From: Hormoscilla sp. GUM202
GTDB lineage: Bacteria > Cyanobacteriota > Cyanobacteriia > Cyanobacteriales > Desertifilaceae
DNA: 64,000 bases
Assembly (NCBI GenBank): GCA_005518205.2
Contig: RFFC02000023.1
Location: forward strand, 20,031 to 84,030
Reading direction: 5' to 3'
Shown: positions 26,521 through 37,354 of the stretch, one piece after another
Layout: every line of letters starts with the position of its first letter
Numbering within the stretch: the first letter of the stretch is position 1
Position numbers and translations under genes: made by a program
The notes under the pieces: generated by a model
The model's input: the letters and a program-made list of their open reading frames with translations, nothing else
Databases searched by the model: none
Told to the model about the DNA's origin: nothing

Positions 26521-27662
26521 TTATTTTTCGACAGTATTTCTCAAGTTTGCAAACAGAATATCTGCTGCCAATTGATTTCCTGCTGCATTCCAGTGAGTGT
26601 CTCGTAACAGATAAAGGTCTTGGGTCTTTTCTGCTACTCGGAACTCTGAGAGCATATCTATATGATGGATGTCTTTGCTTGACAAGAAATCTTTTAACAG
26701 CTTTTGCATTAAGTCGAGATCGTATTGATTTCGATCGAGTTTGTATTTAGCAAAAATTTGATTTGTCAATTCCTCATTTACCTGAAATTCGTCCGGATAG
26801 ATAGCGACCATAAAGTCTATATCCCTGGCTTTCAAAATGTCCGACATTTCGGCAATACTTTGGAAGATCAAATCTATATGTTCTCGAAAAACTCCTCCCT
26901 CCTGTAATGATTTGTTGCAAAATTCCATTCTCGCTTTTTGTATGCTCAAGAATGTTGCTTCCGAAAAAGTCCCCTTTTCTGCTGTTTTAGCTTCACTATT
27001 GACTCTCTGCATTTCTTGAAAAACTTTATATTTTTGCTGTAGGAACAGTAGCAGTCGAGATTGAGCTATAATTGGGTAGCCCAGAATTTGCAATTCTTTG
27101 CTCTTGTCAATGTCTATGTATACATCATTCACCACAATTCGCTTGCGATCGGGGTCGGCATCCATAAAGTCATTACCAGCAAAGAAACCCAGCACCACCA
27201 GATCCGGATTATATTGCAGTCCATACTTTTTCAGGGCGATTAACTGTTCTGCCGTATAAGTCATGGGATATCCAGCATTAATCACTTCCACTGGCCGTGT
27301 CGAGTCGGCTTTAAATATATTTTCCAGTAATGCCGTGTAATTTCCTTCTCTACCACCCGCCCAGTTAAAGGAGTCTGAAATAATTAAGATCCGGAAGGTG
27401 CCCGCTGGTTTTTCCAGGGGATAATCTTTGTCATTAAAGCCAAATTTGTTTGTGCCATTTGTATGAGGTCGCACCCGAAATCCCATGTCGGGGTCGTACT
27501 GGTAAAACCCTCGCGTTACCAGGCGGGAGCCAGGTAACGAGGGTACGGATCTAGGATAATCATGATTAATTCGACGCTGACTAGAGGCACGATCGCCCAC
27601 AGGAAAAAGAATAAAGCAAATTTGGACAGCTTGCGTTTGAGGGCTGGGAATGGTTTAATCAT
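26521..27662 (-). pseudogene. SGNH-hydrolase-like (AlgX/O-acetyltransferase type) membrane-anchored protein, split by a hairpin insertion
   Basis: ATG at 27662 starts MIKPFPALKRKLSKFALFFF with a membrane anchor. The main frame continues GFYQYDPDMGFRVRPHTNGT, ILIISDSFNWAGG (block with the nucleophile Ser), INAGYPMTYTAEQLIALKKY, VLGFFAGNDFMDAD and the distal DTHWNAAGNQLAADIL with the Asp/His pair. That is a complete SGNH core. The two frames are separated by a palindrome at about 27507-27545 (CCTCGTTACCTGG with inverse TGGTAACGCGAGG), which shifts the frame. The same palindrome type occurs at 34258-34284. Such proteins often modify polysaccharides. Translation could restart at GTG 27600, but without the anchor. 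Confidence 0.75.
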
Positions 27663-27725
27663 AGATTTGGAAATTGGGGGATTTCAGCAAAGAGATTCAG
27701 AGGGTACAGGGCGATCGCCTCTTTG

Positions 27726-28380
27726 TCAAGTAACATGGTAACATGGGATGCTCCCATTGAGCGAGCCCTCTTGTATTCGCTTTCTCATTATTTCCGTTTT
27801 AGAATGTTCGTTCACTTCAAGTTCGGCCCTACAACTAGTGCCAACATCGTTAACCCCATCGTAAAATATAACAATATCCATCTTTTCTCCTTGAGCTAAA
27901 AGATTGACTAATCGCGCAATGCCTTGACGGCTATTAAAGCCTTGCTCTCCCTTGTTGTAAGACGGCATTCCTGAAATTGAACTAAACAGAGCAGGAATAG
28001 TACCATTATCTGGCGCTCCCCCACCCCACATTGTCGATCCTCCAAAAAAGTAAACTGATTTCTTACTCTTATCTACAGGAACATCATGCACCCTATCTCC
28101 ATTATTATCGATAGTAATTGTTTCGCCTTGAAAAGGCTTCGAACTCCAACCAATATATGCTTTGTATGGCAAGTCATACGCATCGTCGATCGTATACTTT
28201 TTTCATCTCTCTATTATTATCATAATTAGGTAATTCATTACTTTTCGCCACTAACAACATTCTTATTCCTTGAACCACAAAACCCATAAATAGTCCCGTG
28301 CAGCTCAACAAATTTAGACCCAAAATGATTATAGAAGTCACGGCCATATTTATCAATACTAAACGAATCTTATCCTTCAT
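27726..28380 (-). pseudogene. SGNH-hydrolase-type protein fragment A
   Basis: Start MKDKIRLVLINMAVTSIIIL is a membrane anchor. After a frameshift near 28190 the protein continues YKAYIGWSSKPFQGETITI, SVYFFGGSTMWGGGAPDNGT (nucleophile Ser block), GIARLVNLLAQGEKMDIVIF and YDGVNDV. It is cut after IQEGSLNGS. Two other partial copies are at 29526-30245 and 58955-59150. Confidence 0.7.
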
Positions 28381-28738
28381 TTTTTCATCCCTCCTGATTC
28401 TTTGATTTTAAATTTCGTTCTGTCTGTTGTCAACCCCATGCGATCGCACATTAGCCTCTAAATACCAGACCTCACCGCCCCTCACCACCTGCACTAGCTA
28501 GATTTCAAAGCCGCGCCAGCCTGATGCCAATTTTCATCCCTTCTGATTTTTGGTTTTAACTTACTTTATGTCTGTTGTCAACCCCATTCGATCGCACTAA
28601 GCGCCTACTTTGACCAGACATCACCCGCCCCTGTAACCACCGGCAGTAGCTAGAGATCGAAGCAGCGCCAGCCGGATGCCAATAAACAGATAATAGCTTT
28701 AAACTATTATCATCCTTTTGTAGGTATGGAGAGAAAAG
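28381..28738. other. Gene-free stretch with a duplicated block
   Basis: Two related blocks of about 120 bp (28385-28530 and 28535-28685) share TCTGTTGTCAACCCCAT(T/G)CGATCGCA and GCGCCAGCC(T/G)GATGCCAAT. They look like a local direct duplication. No coding frame. Confidence 0.6.
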
Positions 28739-28779
28739 ATGCAGATCCTTGGTATCTCAGCATTTTACCATGACAGCGA

Positions 28780-28903
28780 TGGCAGTAGACCAAATAGCCG
28801 TATCCATGACAAGGATGACATAGCTGAGGAGCCGGATGAGGTGAAAGTCTCAAGTCCGGTTTTGAAGACGAGTCGGTCCGGTGACGGACTGGCTTAGTTT
28901 AAC
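28780..28903 (+). mobile_element. Group II intron 3'-end fragment
   Basis: It matches the last 120 bp of the dnaN intron, including domain V (GAGCCGGATGAGGTGAAAGT) and the ending GGACTGGCTTAGTTTAAC. The 5' part and the RT gene are absent, so it cannot splice itself. Confidence 0.85.
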
Positions 28904-29150
28904 TATTTTACGACAAACCCCTGGTCAAGTTCGAGCGACTGCTGGAAACCTATCTAGCTTATGCCCCCAAAGGGTTTCGTTCCTTTTTAGCTGCCATGCC
29001 CGTCTGGCTGAAGGAAAAGCTTTACCTGAAAAGTCTCCTGAAAAAAGAACTGGCAACCCTGGCAGGCAGCCACTACTTGCCCCCATTGCTGTTTACCGAA
29101 CATCACCAGTCCCACGCGGCCTCGGCCTTTTTTCCCAGTCCCTTTCCCCG

Positions 29151-29479
29151 GGGTGTGGTCAAAACCCGTTGGTAAGAGGATCCCCCCAGCCCCCCTTTTT
29201 AAGATACTGTGGGGCAATTAACTGGGGGGTTCCACCCGCCAGTCCAGCCAAACCCTTACGAAGAGAGGACTTTCTCCCCCACTCCCCACTCCCCACTCCC
29301 TACTCCCAAACCCATATATCTCGTAATTTGCCCACAGCATCTTTTAAGGGGGGGCAAGTTGCTTCCCCCCTTTCGGAAGGGGGGGGCTGGGGGGGGATCG
29401 CCCACGCTCCGGGCCCCCTCCGCTACTAGGGAGAGAGGAGAAAATTGCTCTACTCTATCAACTACTTTTGACCACACCC
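29151..29479. mobile_element. MITE-like element, copy B (329 bp), with 9-bp target duplication
   Basis: It begins GGGTGTGGTCAAAA and ends TTTTGACCACACCC. CTTTCCCCG is duplicated on both sides (29142-29150 and 29480-29488). The interior is different from copies A and C, containing an inverted pair around AAGATGCTGTGGGC-like segments and a GGAGGGGGCCCGGAGCG palindrome. Confidence 0.88.
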
Positions 29480-29525
29480 CTTTCCCCGGCCAGAGGAGCT
29501 GCGTGCTTATTCCAGATAAGGTTTA

Positions 29526-30245
29526 ATATCTTTATAAATCTGCTTGGCAATTATTAAGTTACCATTTGGAGAAACATGAGAAAAGTCAATATATGTACTC
29601 ATCATGTGAAAACATATCTGTGTAATCTACTATCCACTTATGTCCGCGCTTTCGTATAACATATTTAATCAGTGGATACACAATTTTGTACTGTAATCCT
29701 ATTTCATTTCCCCATTTCTTAAAGTTTAGATGAGTTAATTTTGGGTTGCCAACATGAGCAACGGGCTGCAATATAGCCAAAAACTTGATGCCGCGTGCTT
29801 CTGCTATATCTCGAGCTATTTCCCAATTGTTAACTATTGACTCTGCCACTCTTTGAGCCCGTTCCCGAGAGTTGTCGCACACATAACCATCATCAATTTT
29901 ATGCCTGCTTATGCTTAATATCTTCCTGTTAATTTTTCTAATTAATTTTCTTGTACCAAAGAAGAAAACAAAATCTAGGTGTTGTCAAAATTCACTTCTA
30001 GTCAAATATAGCTTGAAATCGTCATTGAGCGAGCCCTCTTGTATTCGCTTTCTTATTTTTACCGTTTTAAAATGTTCGCCCAATTCAAGCTCAGCGTTAC
30101 AACTAGTTGCAACATCGTTAACCCCATCGTAAAATATAACAATATCCATCTTTTCTCCTTGAGCTAAAAGATTGACTAATCGCGCAATGCCTTGAGGCAA
30201 AGCACTTTGCGAGCAATTTAGTTTAGATGCAAAAAATATACTCAA
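29526..30245 (-). pseudogene. SGNH-hydrolase-type protein fragment B
   Basis: It shares GIARLVNLLAQGEKMDIVIF and YDGVNDV with fragment A but keeps the C-terminal half: SIVNNWEIARDIAEARGIKF, ILQPVAHVGNPKLTH, then after a one-base frameshift at about 29592 DFSHVSPNGNLIIAKQIY, the distal Asp/His block. An in-frame TGA stands at about 29985. The N-terminal anchor is missing. Fragments A and B together would make one complete protein. Confidence 0.7.
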
Positions 30246-30249
30246 TACA

Positions 30250-30765
30250 ATGAAGTTGACTGAAGCTGCTGGTATTCCTCTGGTAAATTGGATCCACGAT
30301 GGCTCAGGAGTTGGGGGAGGTCCTCACTTTATTAGATTTGTAACAGATAAGTAAATATTCCGGGATAAAAAGGTCATATTTTTATATCGCGATCCCAAAG
30401 ATGTGATGGTGTCTTCTTACTTTCAAGCAACCAAGCCAATACCGGAATTCACTCACTATACAGGCACAATTTCCGGATTTGTACGCAGTCGGGGATATGG
30501 AATCAAAAAATTGGTGACTTTTTACAATCTCTGGCATGAAAATCAAAAAGTTACGGAAGATTTTATTTTAATTAAATATGAAGACATGCATGCTGATACC
30601 CAGAATACCTTGAGGTTAGTCCTTGAGTTTATAGGGGTGAATGATATCAAAGCAGAAGCGATCGAAAGTGCGGTTAATTACGCTAGTTTCAGCAACATGA
30701 AAAAGATGGAGCAGGGGAAGGAATTCTCAAGCAAAATAATGCAAGCAGGCAACCAGTCCGAGTAG
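30250..30765 (+). pseudogene. Sulfotransferase-domain protein, fragment with in-frame stop
   Basis: Frame from ATG 30250 reads MKLTEAAGIPLVNWIHDGSG and GGGPHFIRFVTDK, then a TAA at 30352-30354, then continues in the same frame IFRDKKVIFLYRDPKDVMVS, the 3'-phosphate-binding block (RDPKDVMVSSY), and KYEDMHADTQNTLRLVLEFI. The 5'-PAPS loop (YPRSGTTW type) is missing. A longer relative is at 59664-60545. Sulfotransferases transfer sulfate from PAPS, here probably to cell-surface sugars. Confidence 0.75.
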
Positions 30766-30887
30766 TAAAAACCTCATAGGAACCGCCGGTGGCGATCGGG
30801 GGCCTGATGGAGACCGGCAGTTTCCGGGACTCTGGCCTAGGGATGCGATCGCCCTTAATGGAGAGCCGCCACTGCACGAGATCGGCC

Positions 30888-32315
30888 CTAGGAAAATAGC
30901 TGTTTTTGCTGTTTATAGCGCCGCTTAAATTCCCGTTGCCTGAGTTTATGATCGACAATGGGTTGCGGATAGTCAACTGCTGCGCACAGATCCTCTCGAA
31001 TGTATCCTGCTACTAAAGCTTCTGGATCCGCAGACCTGAGTTCTGGTATCCATTGGCGGATATATTCCCCTTCCGGGTCGAATTTGACGGTTTGCGCGAT
31101 CGGGTTCATCATCCGCATAGGTTGGGCGTCCATCCCGCTAGAAGCAGTCCATTGCCAACCGCCATTATTAGCAGATAAGTCCCCATCATAGAGTTTCTGC
31201 ATGAAGTATTTTTCTCCCCACTGCCAGTCAATCATTAAATCCTTGACCAGGAAGCTAGCGGCGATCATCCGACAGCGGTTGTGCATCCACCCGGTTTCAT
31301 TCAGCTGGCGCATGGCAGCATCGACGATCGGATAGCCTGTTTTGCCCTCGCACCAGGCTTGAAAATGGGCTTCGTTATTTTCCCAGGGGAAGTTTTTGAA
31401 ATGGGGACGATAGGGTGCCGTTGCCAATGATGGTAAGTGATACATAGCATGTTGGTAGAATTCTCGCCATGCTAATTCTTTTTGCCAGGTTTCGATGTTA
31501 GCACTGCTTCGATCGCTGCGGGCTTGTTCGTATACTTCCTTTGATGCTTCCCAGACCCGGCGAATGCCAATGGCACCAAATTTGAGCGCTGCACTTAGCA
31601 TTGATGTGCCCTCCATATAGGGAAAGTCCCGCTGTTCTTGATAGGCTTCGATCGCCCGATCTACAAATAACCCTAAGCGATCCTGGGCTGCTTTTTCTCC
31701 TGGCGGCAACAGCAATTCATTCTCCCAGATAAATCCTAAATCCTTAGCTGTAGGCAGGGCAATTATCCCAGCCCACTCTCGTTCCTCTGCTGTCAGGTTT
31801 TCCGCATTTGCCAGGGTTGCGACTGGTGCTGGCTTCGGTTTTCGGCGCCAATTTTTCCAAAATGGGGTATATATTGTGTAAACTTTGCCAATTCCCGTGT
31901 GAATTTGCTCTGGCGAGTTCAGTAGCTGGTCCCAAAAACTCGAGAACTCTATGCCTTTCTCTTTTAAGGCATTACTTACCGCCTCATCCCGCTGCTGGGC
32001 ATAAGGTTCTACATCCCGATTCCAGTATACAGCTTTGGCTTTCAGATTCTCTGCTAGAGAGGCGATCGCGTGAACTGGCAAGTCCCGAACTATCAACAGT
32101 TGACTTCCCGCTTCGGCATAGCGCTGTTGCAATTTTTGCAAGCAACCGATCATGTAGGTCACCCTTGCTGGTGCCACATCATCCCGTTCCAGGATCTGCG
32201 GGTCCAGACAGAATGCTCCCACTACCTTCGGACTGCGATCGCGGGCTGCTGCTAGTCCGATATTATCATCAATGCGTAAATCTCGACGGTGCCAAAATAG
32301 GATTAACTCAGACAT
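30888..32315 (-). CDS. phr: Deoxyribodipyrimidine photolyase
   Basis: It repairs UV-induced cyclobutane pyrimidine dimers with blue light, FAD and an antenna chromophore. The N-terminal photolyase domain starts ILFWHRRDLRIDDNIGLAAA. The FAD-binding domain has WQKELAWREFYQHAMYHLP, KTGYPIVDAAMRQLNETGWM, HNRCRMIAASFLVKDLMIDW, and DGDLSANNGGWQWTASSGMD with the Trp chain. 475 aa matches class I cyanobacterial enzymes, many of which use 8-HDF. No downstream gene in operon; the NUDIX gene upstream is in the same direction but separated by repeats. Confidence 0.96.
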   Translation of the reverse strand: MSELILFWHRRDLRIDDNIGLAAARDRSPKVVGAFCLDPQILERDDVAPARVTYMIGCLQKLQQRYAEAGSQLLIVRDLPVHAIASLAENLKAKAVYWNRDVEPYAQQRDEAVSNALKEKGIEFSSFWDQLLNSPEQIHTGIGKVYTIYTPFWKNWRRKPKPAPVATLANAENLTAEEREWAGIIALPTAKDLGFIWENELLLPPGEKAAQDRLGLFVDRAIEAYQEQRDFPYMEGTSMLSAALKFGAIGIRRVWEASKEVYEQARSDRSSANIETWQKELAWREFYQHAMYHLPSLATAPYRPHFKNFPWENNEAHFQAWCEGKTGYPIVDAAMRQLNETGWMHNRCRMIAASFLVKDLMIDWQWGEKYFMQKLYDGDLSANNGGWQWTASSGMDAQPMRMMNPIAQTVKFDPEGEYIRQWIPELRSADPEALVAGYIREDLCAAVDYPQPIVDHKLRQREFKRRYKQQKQLFS

Positions 32316-32375
32316 TACTTCCGGTCTTCAAACCTTGCTCAATCATTATCTTTTGATTATATCATCTCTTGCCGG

Positions 32376-32452
32376 GTTCGTAGTAAGCACTTCAGTGCTT
32401 CCGGGTTCGTAGTAAGCACTTCAGTGCTTCCGGGTTCGTAGTAAGCACTTCA
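32376..32452. repeat. Three tandem palindromic repeats (AGCACTTCAGTGCT)
   Basis: GGGTTCGTAGTAAGCACTTC units of 29 bp repeat three times. The last one is cut and supplies the final codon and TGA stop of the NUDIX gene. It is the inverted form of the array in the origin region. Confidence 0.9.
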
Positions 32453-33004
32453 GCTTAATTGCAAGAAAGGACGCGCTAGCATAAAGCTAGCAATTGACTT
32501 GGCATCTAATGCTTCCCCTGCCAGGATCGCCTGCTCAAGTTCTTGGGGACTATACAATACGGTTTCTATATCCTCATCTTCATCTGGTTCGGGCGGGGTT
32601 ACCAGGGGTTCCAAATCTTCCGCCAGAAAGGCATAGATGATTTCATCGGAATAGCCTGGGGCCAGGAAAAATTGCCCTAATTTTCGCCATTTGTGCGCCC
32701 GATATCCTGTTTCTTCTTCTATTTCTCGCCTAATGGTGATGGCCGGATCCTCATTGGGTTCGAGCGTCCCTGCGGGAAATTCTAACAGACGTCCTTGGGC
32801 AGCAAAGCGATATTGCCAGAGTAATACCAGTTTACCATCTGGGGTGACGGGAACGGCCAGGGCACCGCCAGGGTGACGGATGCATTCCCATTCCCCTTCC
32901 GCACCGTTGGGTAACCGGAGTGTCTTGGCTTCAAAGCCAAATTTGCGTCCTTGGTAGGACATGCGTTGTTTCAGCAGTTGTGGGGGTTCCTGTTCTAATG
33001 GCAT
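32450..33004 (-). CDS. NUDIX hydrolase (ADP-ribose pyrophosphatase type)
   Basis: The NUDIX box GTLEPNEDPAITIRREIEEE followed by TGY fits GX5EX7REUXEEXGU (about residues 97-119). GGALAVPVTPDGKLVLLWQYR precedes it as in ADP-ribose hydrolases, and an acidic PPEPDEDEDIE segment follows. ATG at 33004 (MPLEQEPPQL) is chosen; the 20 extra codons from 33064 derive from a palindromic repeat (GTAGGGCGGGCG...). The last Ser codon and TGA lie inside the repeat array, so the original C-terminus may have been replaced. 184 aa. Confidence 0.9.
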   Translation of the reverse strand: MPLEQEPPQLLKQRMSYQGRKFGFEAKTLRLPNGAEGEWECIRHPGGALAVPVTPDGKLVLLWQYRFAAQGRLLEFPAGTLEPNEDPAITIRREIEEETGYRAHKWRKLGQFFLAPGYSDEIIYAFLAEDLEPLVTPPEPDEDEDIETVLYSPQELEQAILAGEALDAKSIASFMLARPFLQLS

Positions 33005-33065
33005 TTTCCGAGTAGAAATCGTTGGTTCGTAGGGCGGGCGACAAGAGCTGCCCGTCACGGTCATC

Positions 33066-34435
33066 GGACAAAGGCCCGATCGCCCTTCTGTGCTATTAAA
33101 TCATCATATAACAATATTGCCAAGTTTTGGCTTCTCCCTTGCCAGGGTTCCCGGCCCAGGCGACCTGCGCTGCCACTGGCAGACTCTCTGGCAGAACGAG
33201 AGCGATCGCCTGTCCGTTATCAGTTGCTAATTGTCCATCACCTTACCTACCCTGCCATTTTTTCAGATTGCCAATTCACCATTTTTTTTGCCCATACCGA
33301 GGGGGGAGAAAGTCATCCATTCATGGTGGTTTAGGGTCTCTGGTCGCCCCCTAGTCATATCATGTCCGCAATTAGCACCCCCCAAGCCTGCCCCACCAAT
33401 AGAAATTGGTTAAGCCTCTCATCAACTCTTTGAGATTCAAGAGTTGACGGCAGCGCTCAAACAACAGTTCTGACAACTCGTCAAGGACATGCGATCGCGC
33501 AGGAACTGCTGCCCGATCGCTATTTTTGAGAATCGCGGTAGACTTCTGGGCTGGTCACTTGTCAAGTGACACGAGGAAGATATCTCTGGGGTAGTGCTTT
33601 TAGCGTTCCCCGCCCATAGATATCGAAGACTATAACCTGTAATCTCCGCCACTTCCCTTGTTGATTTTCCATTAGCTAATAACCAAATAACTGTGACGAG
33701 CTTCCGTGGGGCTTGTCGCTTGACGAAAACGAGTTTTTAGCTCCTGCAAGCTTAGATAAGGTTCAATGGTTGGTTCTGTTGGCATATGGCTCCGGTTTGT
33801 ATGCAATGCCTAATTATATCATGGTCAATCGACCTGACATCATATCAATTACCCCACATATCGAGAATCAAGGGTTTGCTGGGGGGAAGCAAAGAAGTGG
33901 GCGAATAAGAATCAAAAGAAAAGCCTTTACATCCGTTGGGCGGCCTCGATCCTGACGGGTATCGGTTCTTGGTATAAACCATCATGGAACGCAATGATTG
34001 CTCGATGCTGTAGAATGGTTGCTAGATGAGACGCAAATCTGGATGAGGATATAAATCGCATATCCGGAAGAAACGACATCTCAAATCAACCAAATAAGAC
34101 GCGCCTTAAGCAATAGAGGCAGGGGATGCGGTTGACCAACTAGATGAGATAGATAGCCGACTAGCATCCCTTGCTAAAAGAAAAGTGCGGGGCCATCTGC
34201 GAGCAATTGTAAGCAGAGTACCAACCTCAAGAACTTCCTATCCCGCTTCCCCGGACATTACCAGGCGTCGCCAGGTAACGAGGGCGATCGCATCTTAGCA
34301 TCCCTGGCCAATAGCTGGGTACAGGTAATCAAAGATATCTACGCTTTCCGTCAACCTCAAACCTGGAAAAAGTAGGCCCCCCGCCAGAATTAAGAAACCA
34401 GGTTTTTATAAAAAACCTGGTTAGAGGACTAGGAG
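33066..34435. other. Decayed region with IS630-type remnant
   Basis: On the minus strand at 33760-33560 pieces of an IS630-type helix-turn-helix are readable: LQELKTRFRQATSPTEARHS, then LANGKSTREVAEITGYSLRY (partly split by a stop). No catalytic part remains. The plus strand from 33790 to 34380 has only broken frames that I do not recognise. A palindrome CCAGGCGTCGCCAGGTAACGAGG is at 34258-34284, and a hairpin AACCAGGTTTTT/AAAAACCTGGTT, possibly a terminator, at 34396-34422. Confidence 0.5.
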
Positions 34436-34443
34436 AAGAGCCC

Positions 34444-35618
34444 GGGAGCATGTCAGTTTTGTAGGTAAGAGTTCAATGGCTCTCCTGCATTTTTAGCGCT
34501 CAATGTATCACCGAATACAAAATCAAGTCTCCAAAAAAGGGCTGAAATGGCTGAAACCCTTGATTTGGCCTATATATAAGTAAAAGTTATCACAAATTAG
34601 TACAGGAGACCCAGTTCAATATGGTATAATAGAACAGTCAATCAACCTCCCATGAACTAATGACACCTGAGAAAGAACAAGCTTTGGGTGCATCCCAGAA
34701 TGTAACTAAGCAGAAATACTCAAAAGAGAGGAATTGTTAAGATAAGCACATCTCAGACGGAGAATTCTCTGAACATTATCACGCTTCCAACGGTTAGGAG
34801 TCAAACCTAATAATCAGTTAAGCCCATTATTAGAAAAATGTTGTCTCCGGATTAGTGCTAATGTTTCTTACGAAAATACCGCCAAGGATGTTAAATATTT
34901 AACAGGAATATATGTATCAGCTAAAACACAACAGCGAGTGGTCCATCGAACTGAATTTAACATGGCTAAAATTTTCTCATAAATTAAAGAATTGTGTGTA
35001 GACGGTGGTAAAGTTAGGCTAAGAACACCCTTGGGAGAAGTCAGTGGCGAGATTACAAGGGACTCCGTATTAATAAAGAAGTTAATGTTGCCTTTTTTCA
35101 GGAGAATCAAACCTTAATTGATTGGGTGAATAGACAATCTTTAGCGACAACAGTTACTTGTCTGGGAGATGGACATGATGGAATTTGGAATATTATCATG
35201 AGTATAGGTACAAAAGAACAACGTCGAGAAATTCTTGATTGGTTTCATTTGAAAGAAAATCTTTATAAGGTTGGTGGTTCAATCAAACGATTGAGAAAGG
35301 CAGAAGCGCTTTTATGGGAAGGAAAAATATCAGAAACTCAAAAAGTTTTTGGGAATATTTCTCGTTCTCAAGCTCAAAAATTTTGTGCTTATCTAGAAAA
35401 ACACAAGCAGCGAATAGTTGATTATAACTATTATTTTTCGGAAAATATTTGTTCAATTGGTTCCGGGGCAGTAGAGTCAGCAATTAAACAAATTGATAGG
35501 CGAATAAAGATTAGTGGAGCTCAATAAAACAAAGAAAATGTGCCACAATTTTTATCCCATCGCTGTGCGTATCTCAAGGATTTAATTTAGACTGATTTGA
35601 CAAAACTGACATGCTCCC
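34444..35618 (+). mobile_element. ISKra4-like element, degenerate, with 8-bp target duplication
   Basis: Ends GGGAGCATGTCAGTTTTGT and its complement are flanked by AAGAGCCC on both sides (34436-34443, 35619-35626). Inside, broken frames read MTPEKEQALGASQNV near the start, then VNVAFFQENQTLIDWVN, TCLGDGHDGIWNI (catalytic Asp), EILDWFHLKENLYKVGG and SIGSGAVESAIKQIDRRIK, as in ISKra4 transposases. Stops and frameshifts in the first half make it inactive. The longest frame is 35126-35527. Confidence 0.85.
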
Positions 35619-35629
35619 AAGAGCCCGAA

Positions 35630-36535
35630 CTCAGAACTCAGAATTCCAACAAGCTAAGAAAAGTCAGCGCTCCTTGTTTGCGATGCGCTCCTGCCGAACC
35701 TTTGTTTTGTTCTGGTCTCTATACGAACTTCTGGTCTGGCTTCGGGATGCGCTGTAGACGCCATGTTAATCTGAGTCGCCTCTTGCGGCGATATTTGTTG
35801 ACATAAGACTTTCTCCTAATATTCTCCGAATAACGGGGTTGGTACTAAAGCACCAAACCCGGTTTTTTTGCTCCTGCTGGGCTGATAAGTTGATGGCGGA
35901 TTTTAACTGCTCGATTGGTAATTGACAATTGGCAATTGCTAATCTGGAAATACTGGCCCCATATTAATTTCAGCCATTGCTTGACAAAAGGAAAAATTGT
36001 GACTCTCTCTTCGAGAGCGTTCGAGGTAGGGCAACCAGAATCGCAGATGTTAACATGGAGACGGTCCGCGATTGACAAGGAAATGGCACAATGAAAAAAC
36101 TATTTCCCAGTTCGGCCAAGAAGCGCGATCGCTCCGATTTTTCCGGAACGGTGCATCGGACAGCCCCCTCTATCGGACCGTAGGTACTGAGGAAGCAGCC
36201 GGTTCAAAGCAGTTATCCCCCGAGGAGACTCCCATGGCCCCCTAGGGCAGGCCCCCAAGTAAAACTGCTGAACTTCGATGTCTCCGGAGAGCGCTAGAAG
36301 CACTACTCCGGAGACATCGCCGAAGCATTCCCTAGGCAAAAACTGCGCTTCCAAGGTGCTGTCGAATTCTTTGTGTTCAGGTCGTTTTACGAACTTCTGG
36401 CCTGGGAGATGAACGTGGTAACCTGAGTAGAAGGTCAGCTGCCTTTCGATAGCGCGCTATCGAACATCCAGCTGTCCAAGCCGATCTGGCGATACTACCG
36501 GGCTTGGGGATAGGGTAGATTTCTGCGAACAAGGC
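35630..36535. other. Gene-free stretch with a hairpin
   Basis: No credible gene. A near-duplicate segment around TACGAACTTCTGG(T/C)CTGG occurs at 35722 and 36392. A strong inverted repeat CGATGTCTCCGGAG (36274-36287) pairs with CTCCGGAGACATCG about 16 bp later. Confidence 0.5.
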
Positions 36536-36540
36536 CCCGG

Positions 36541-36904
36541 ATTGCAGGTACTGGATGGAGACGCAGTTTCCGACAGCATCAAAATCCCGATTCGCGCAGC
36601 GGAGGGGGCGCTGACGTGCTATTGGATAAAATCGGTGAGATTGGCGCGCTGCTTGCAGATAAAGCCTATGATGCGGAACAACGTGTGCTCGTGCGAAAGA
36701 GGCGGCTTGTCAGGCTGTCATTCCTCCAAAAAGTAACCGCACAGAACACAGAGAATACGATGAAGAAATGTACAAGTGGCGGCATCTAATTGAAAATCTA
36801 TTCCAAAAACTCAAGCAATACAGGGCTCTTGCGACACGCTACGATAAAACGGCTCGCAATTTCTTGGGTGCCATCTACCTCGCGGCAGATGTCATATGGC
36901 TTAA
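36541..36904 (+). pseudogene. IS5-family transposase, C-terminal remnant
   Basis: The frame reads LLDKIGEIGALLADKAYDAE and, after a frameshift, NFLGAIYLAADVIWLN, the C-terminal end of an IS5-type DDE transposase. A GC-rich palindrome (TTCGCGCAGCGGAGGGGG) is inserted at 36590. The end TTGATGACACGCCCTAG matches the end of the IS5 remnant at 9151. Confidence 0.75.
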
Positions 36905-37300
36905 TTGATGACACGCCCTAGCTTACTAGCACCATATGGATGGTATTTCACATTTAGTGGAGTTTTGTATGGAGTGCCAAATCCTCCTAATTGGCCAGCA
37001 ATTATGATTAAGTTTGTGATTCCAATTGTAGTCGGTAGTGTCATTGGTGTTATTGCTCCAGAAAATCCCAAAGGAACTGCCGGAGCAGTGGGTTTTTCTG
37101 CTGCATTCATATTGGTTTGGCCAGCTTTAAATGATTGGGCATCTGTTGCCCCTCGATCTTTGATAGGGAAGGAATATGTATTTAAGATGGTATATTTACT
37201 TTACTGTGCTGCTTATTACTACTTGGCAATATGGGGTGCCAAGCTCGCGACTATTTACCTTAATTTTTTAGCAGGGCAAGGCAAACAAGAGAACAAATAG
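36905..37300 (+). CDS. Hypothetical membrane protein, probably 5'-truncated
   Basis: Frame of 131 aa with three or four hydrophobic stretches: WPAIMIKFVIPIVVGSVIGV, AGAVGFSAAFILVWPALNDW and VYLLYCAAYYYLAIWGAKLA. The apparent start falls within the end of the IS5 remnant (GATGACACGCCC), so the true N-terminus was probably lost. I recognise no family. It is followed by another hypothetical gene in the same direction 54 bp on. Confidence 0.5.
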   Translation: MMTRPSLLAPYGWYFTFSGVLYGVPNPPNWPAIMIKFVIPIVVGSVIGVIAPENPKGTAGAVGFSAAFILVWPALNDWASVAPRSLIGKEYVFKMVYLLYCAAYYYLAIWGAKLATIYLNFLAGQGKQENK

Positions 37301-37354
37301 TTCGTAGCATTTTGGATTGGAACAACTCAGTTCGCCCTCTATTATATGGAGTGA

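Larger units (their letters stand above)
28739..29515 (+). pseudogene. Carbamoyltransferase (NodU/CmcH family), internally replaced by an intron fragment
   Basis: ATG at 28739 starts MQILGISAFYHDS, the conserved N-terminus of this family with its first His. At about 28780 it is interrupted by the 3' end of a group II intron, after which a later part resumes at 28904: FYDKPLVKFERLLETYLAYA, PKGFRSFLAAMPVWLKEKLY, then LLFTEHHQSHAASAFFPSPF with the metal-binding HHxxH-type motif. A MITE-like element (29151-29479) then interrupts it, and the remainder is lost. The family transfers carbamoyl groups to sugars or natural products. About 80 N-terminal codons and the whole C-terminal domain are missing. 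Confidence 0.8.

Noticed and set aside
36100..36354. Minus-strand ORF of 84 aa
   Set aside because: Overlaps the 36274 hairpin and has no recognisable family; the stretch looks non-coding.
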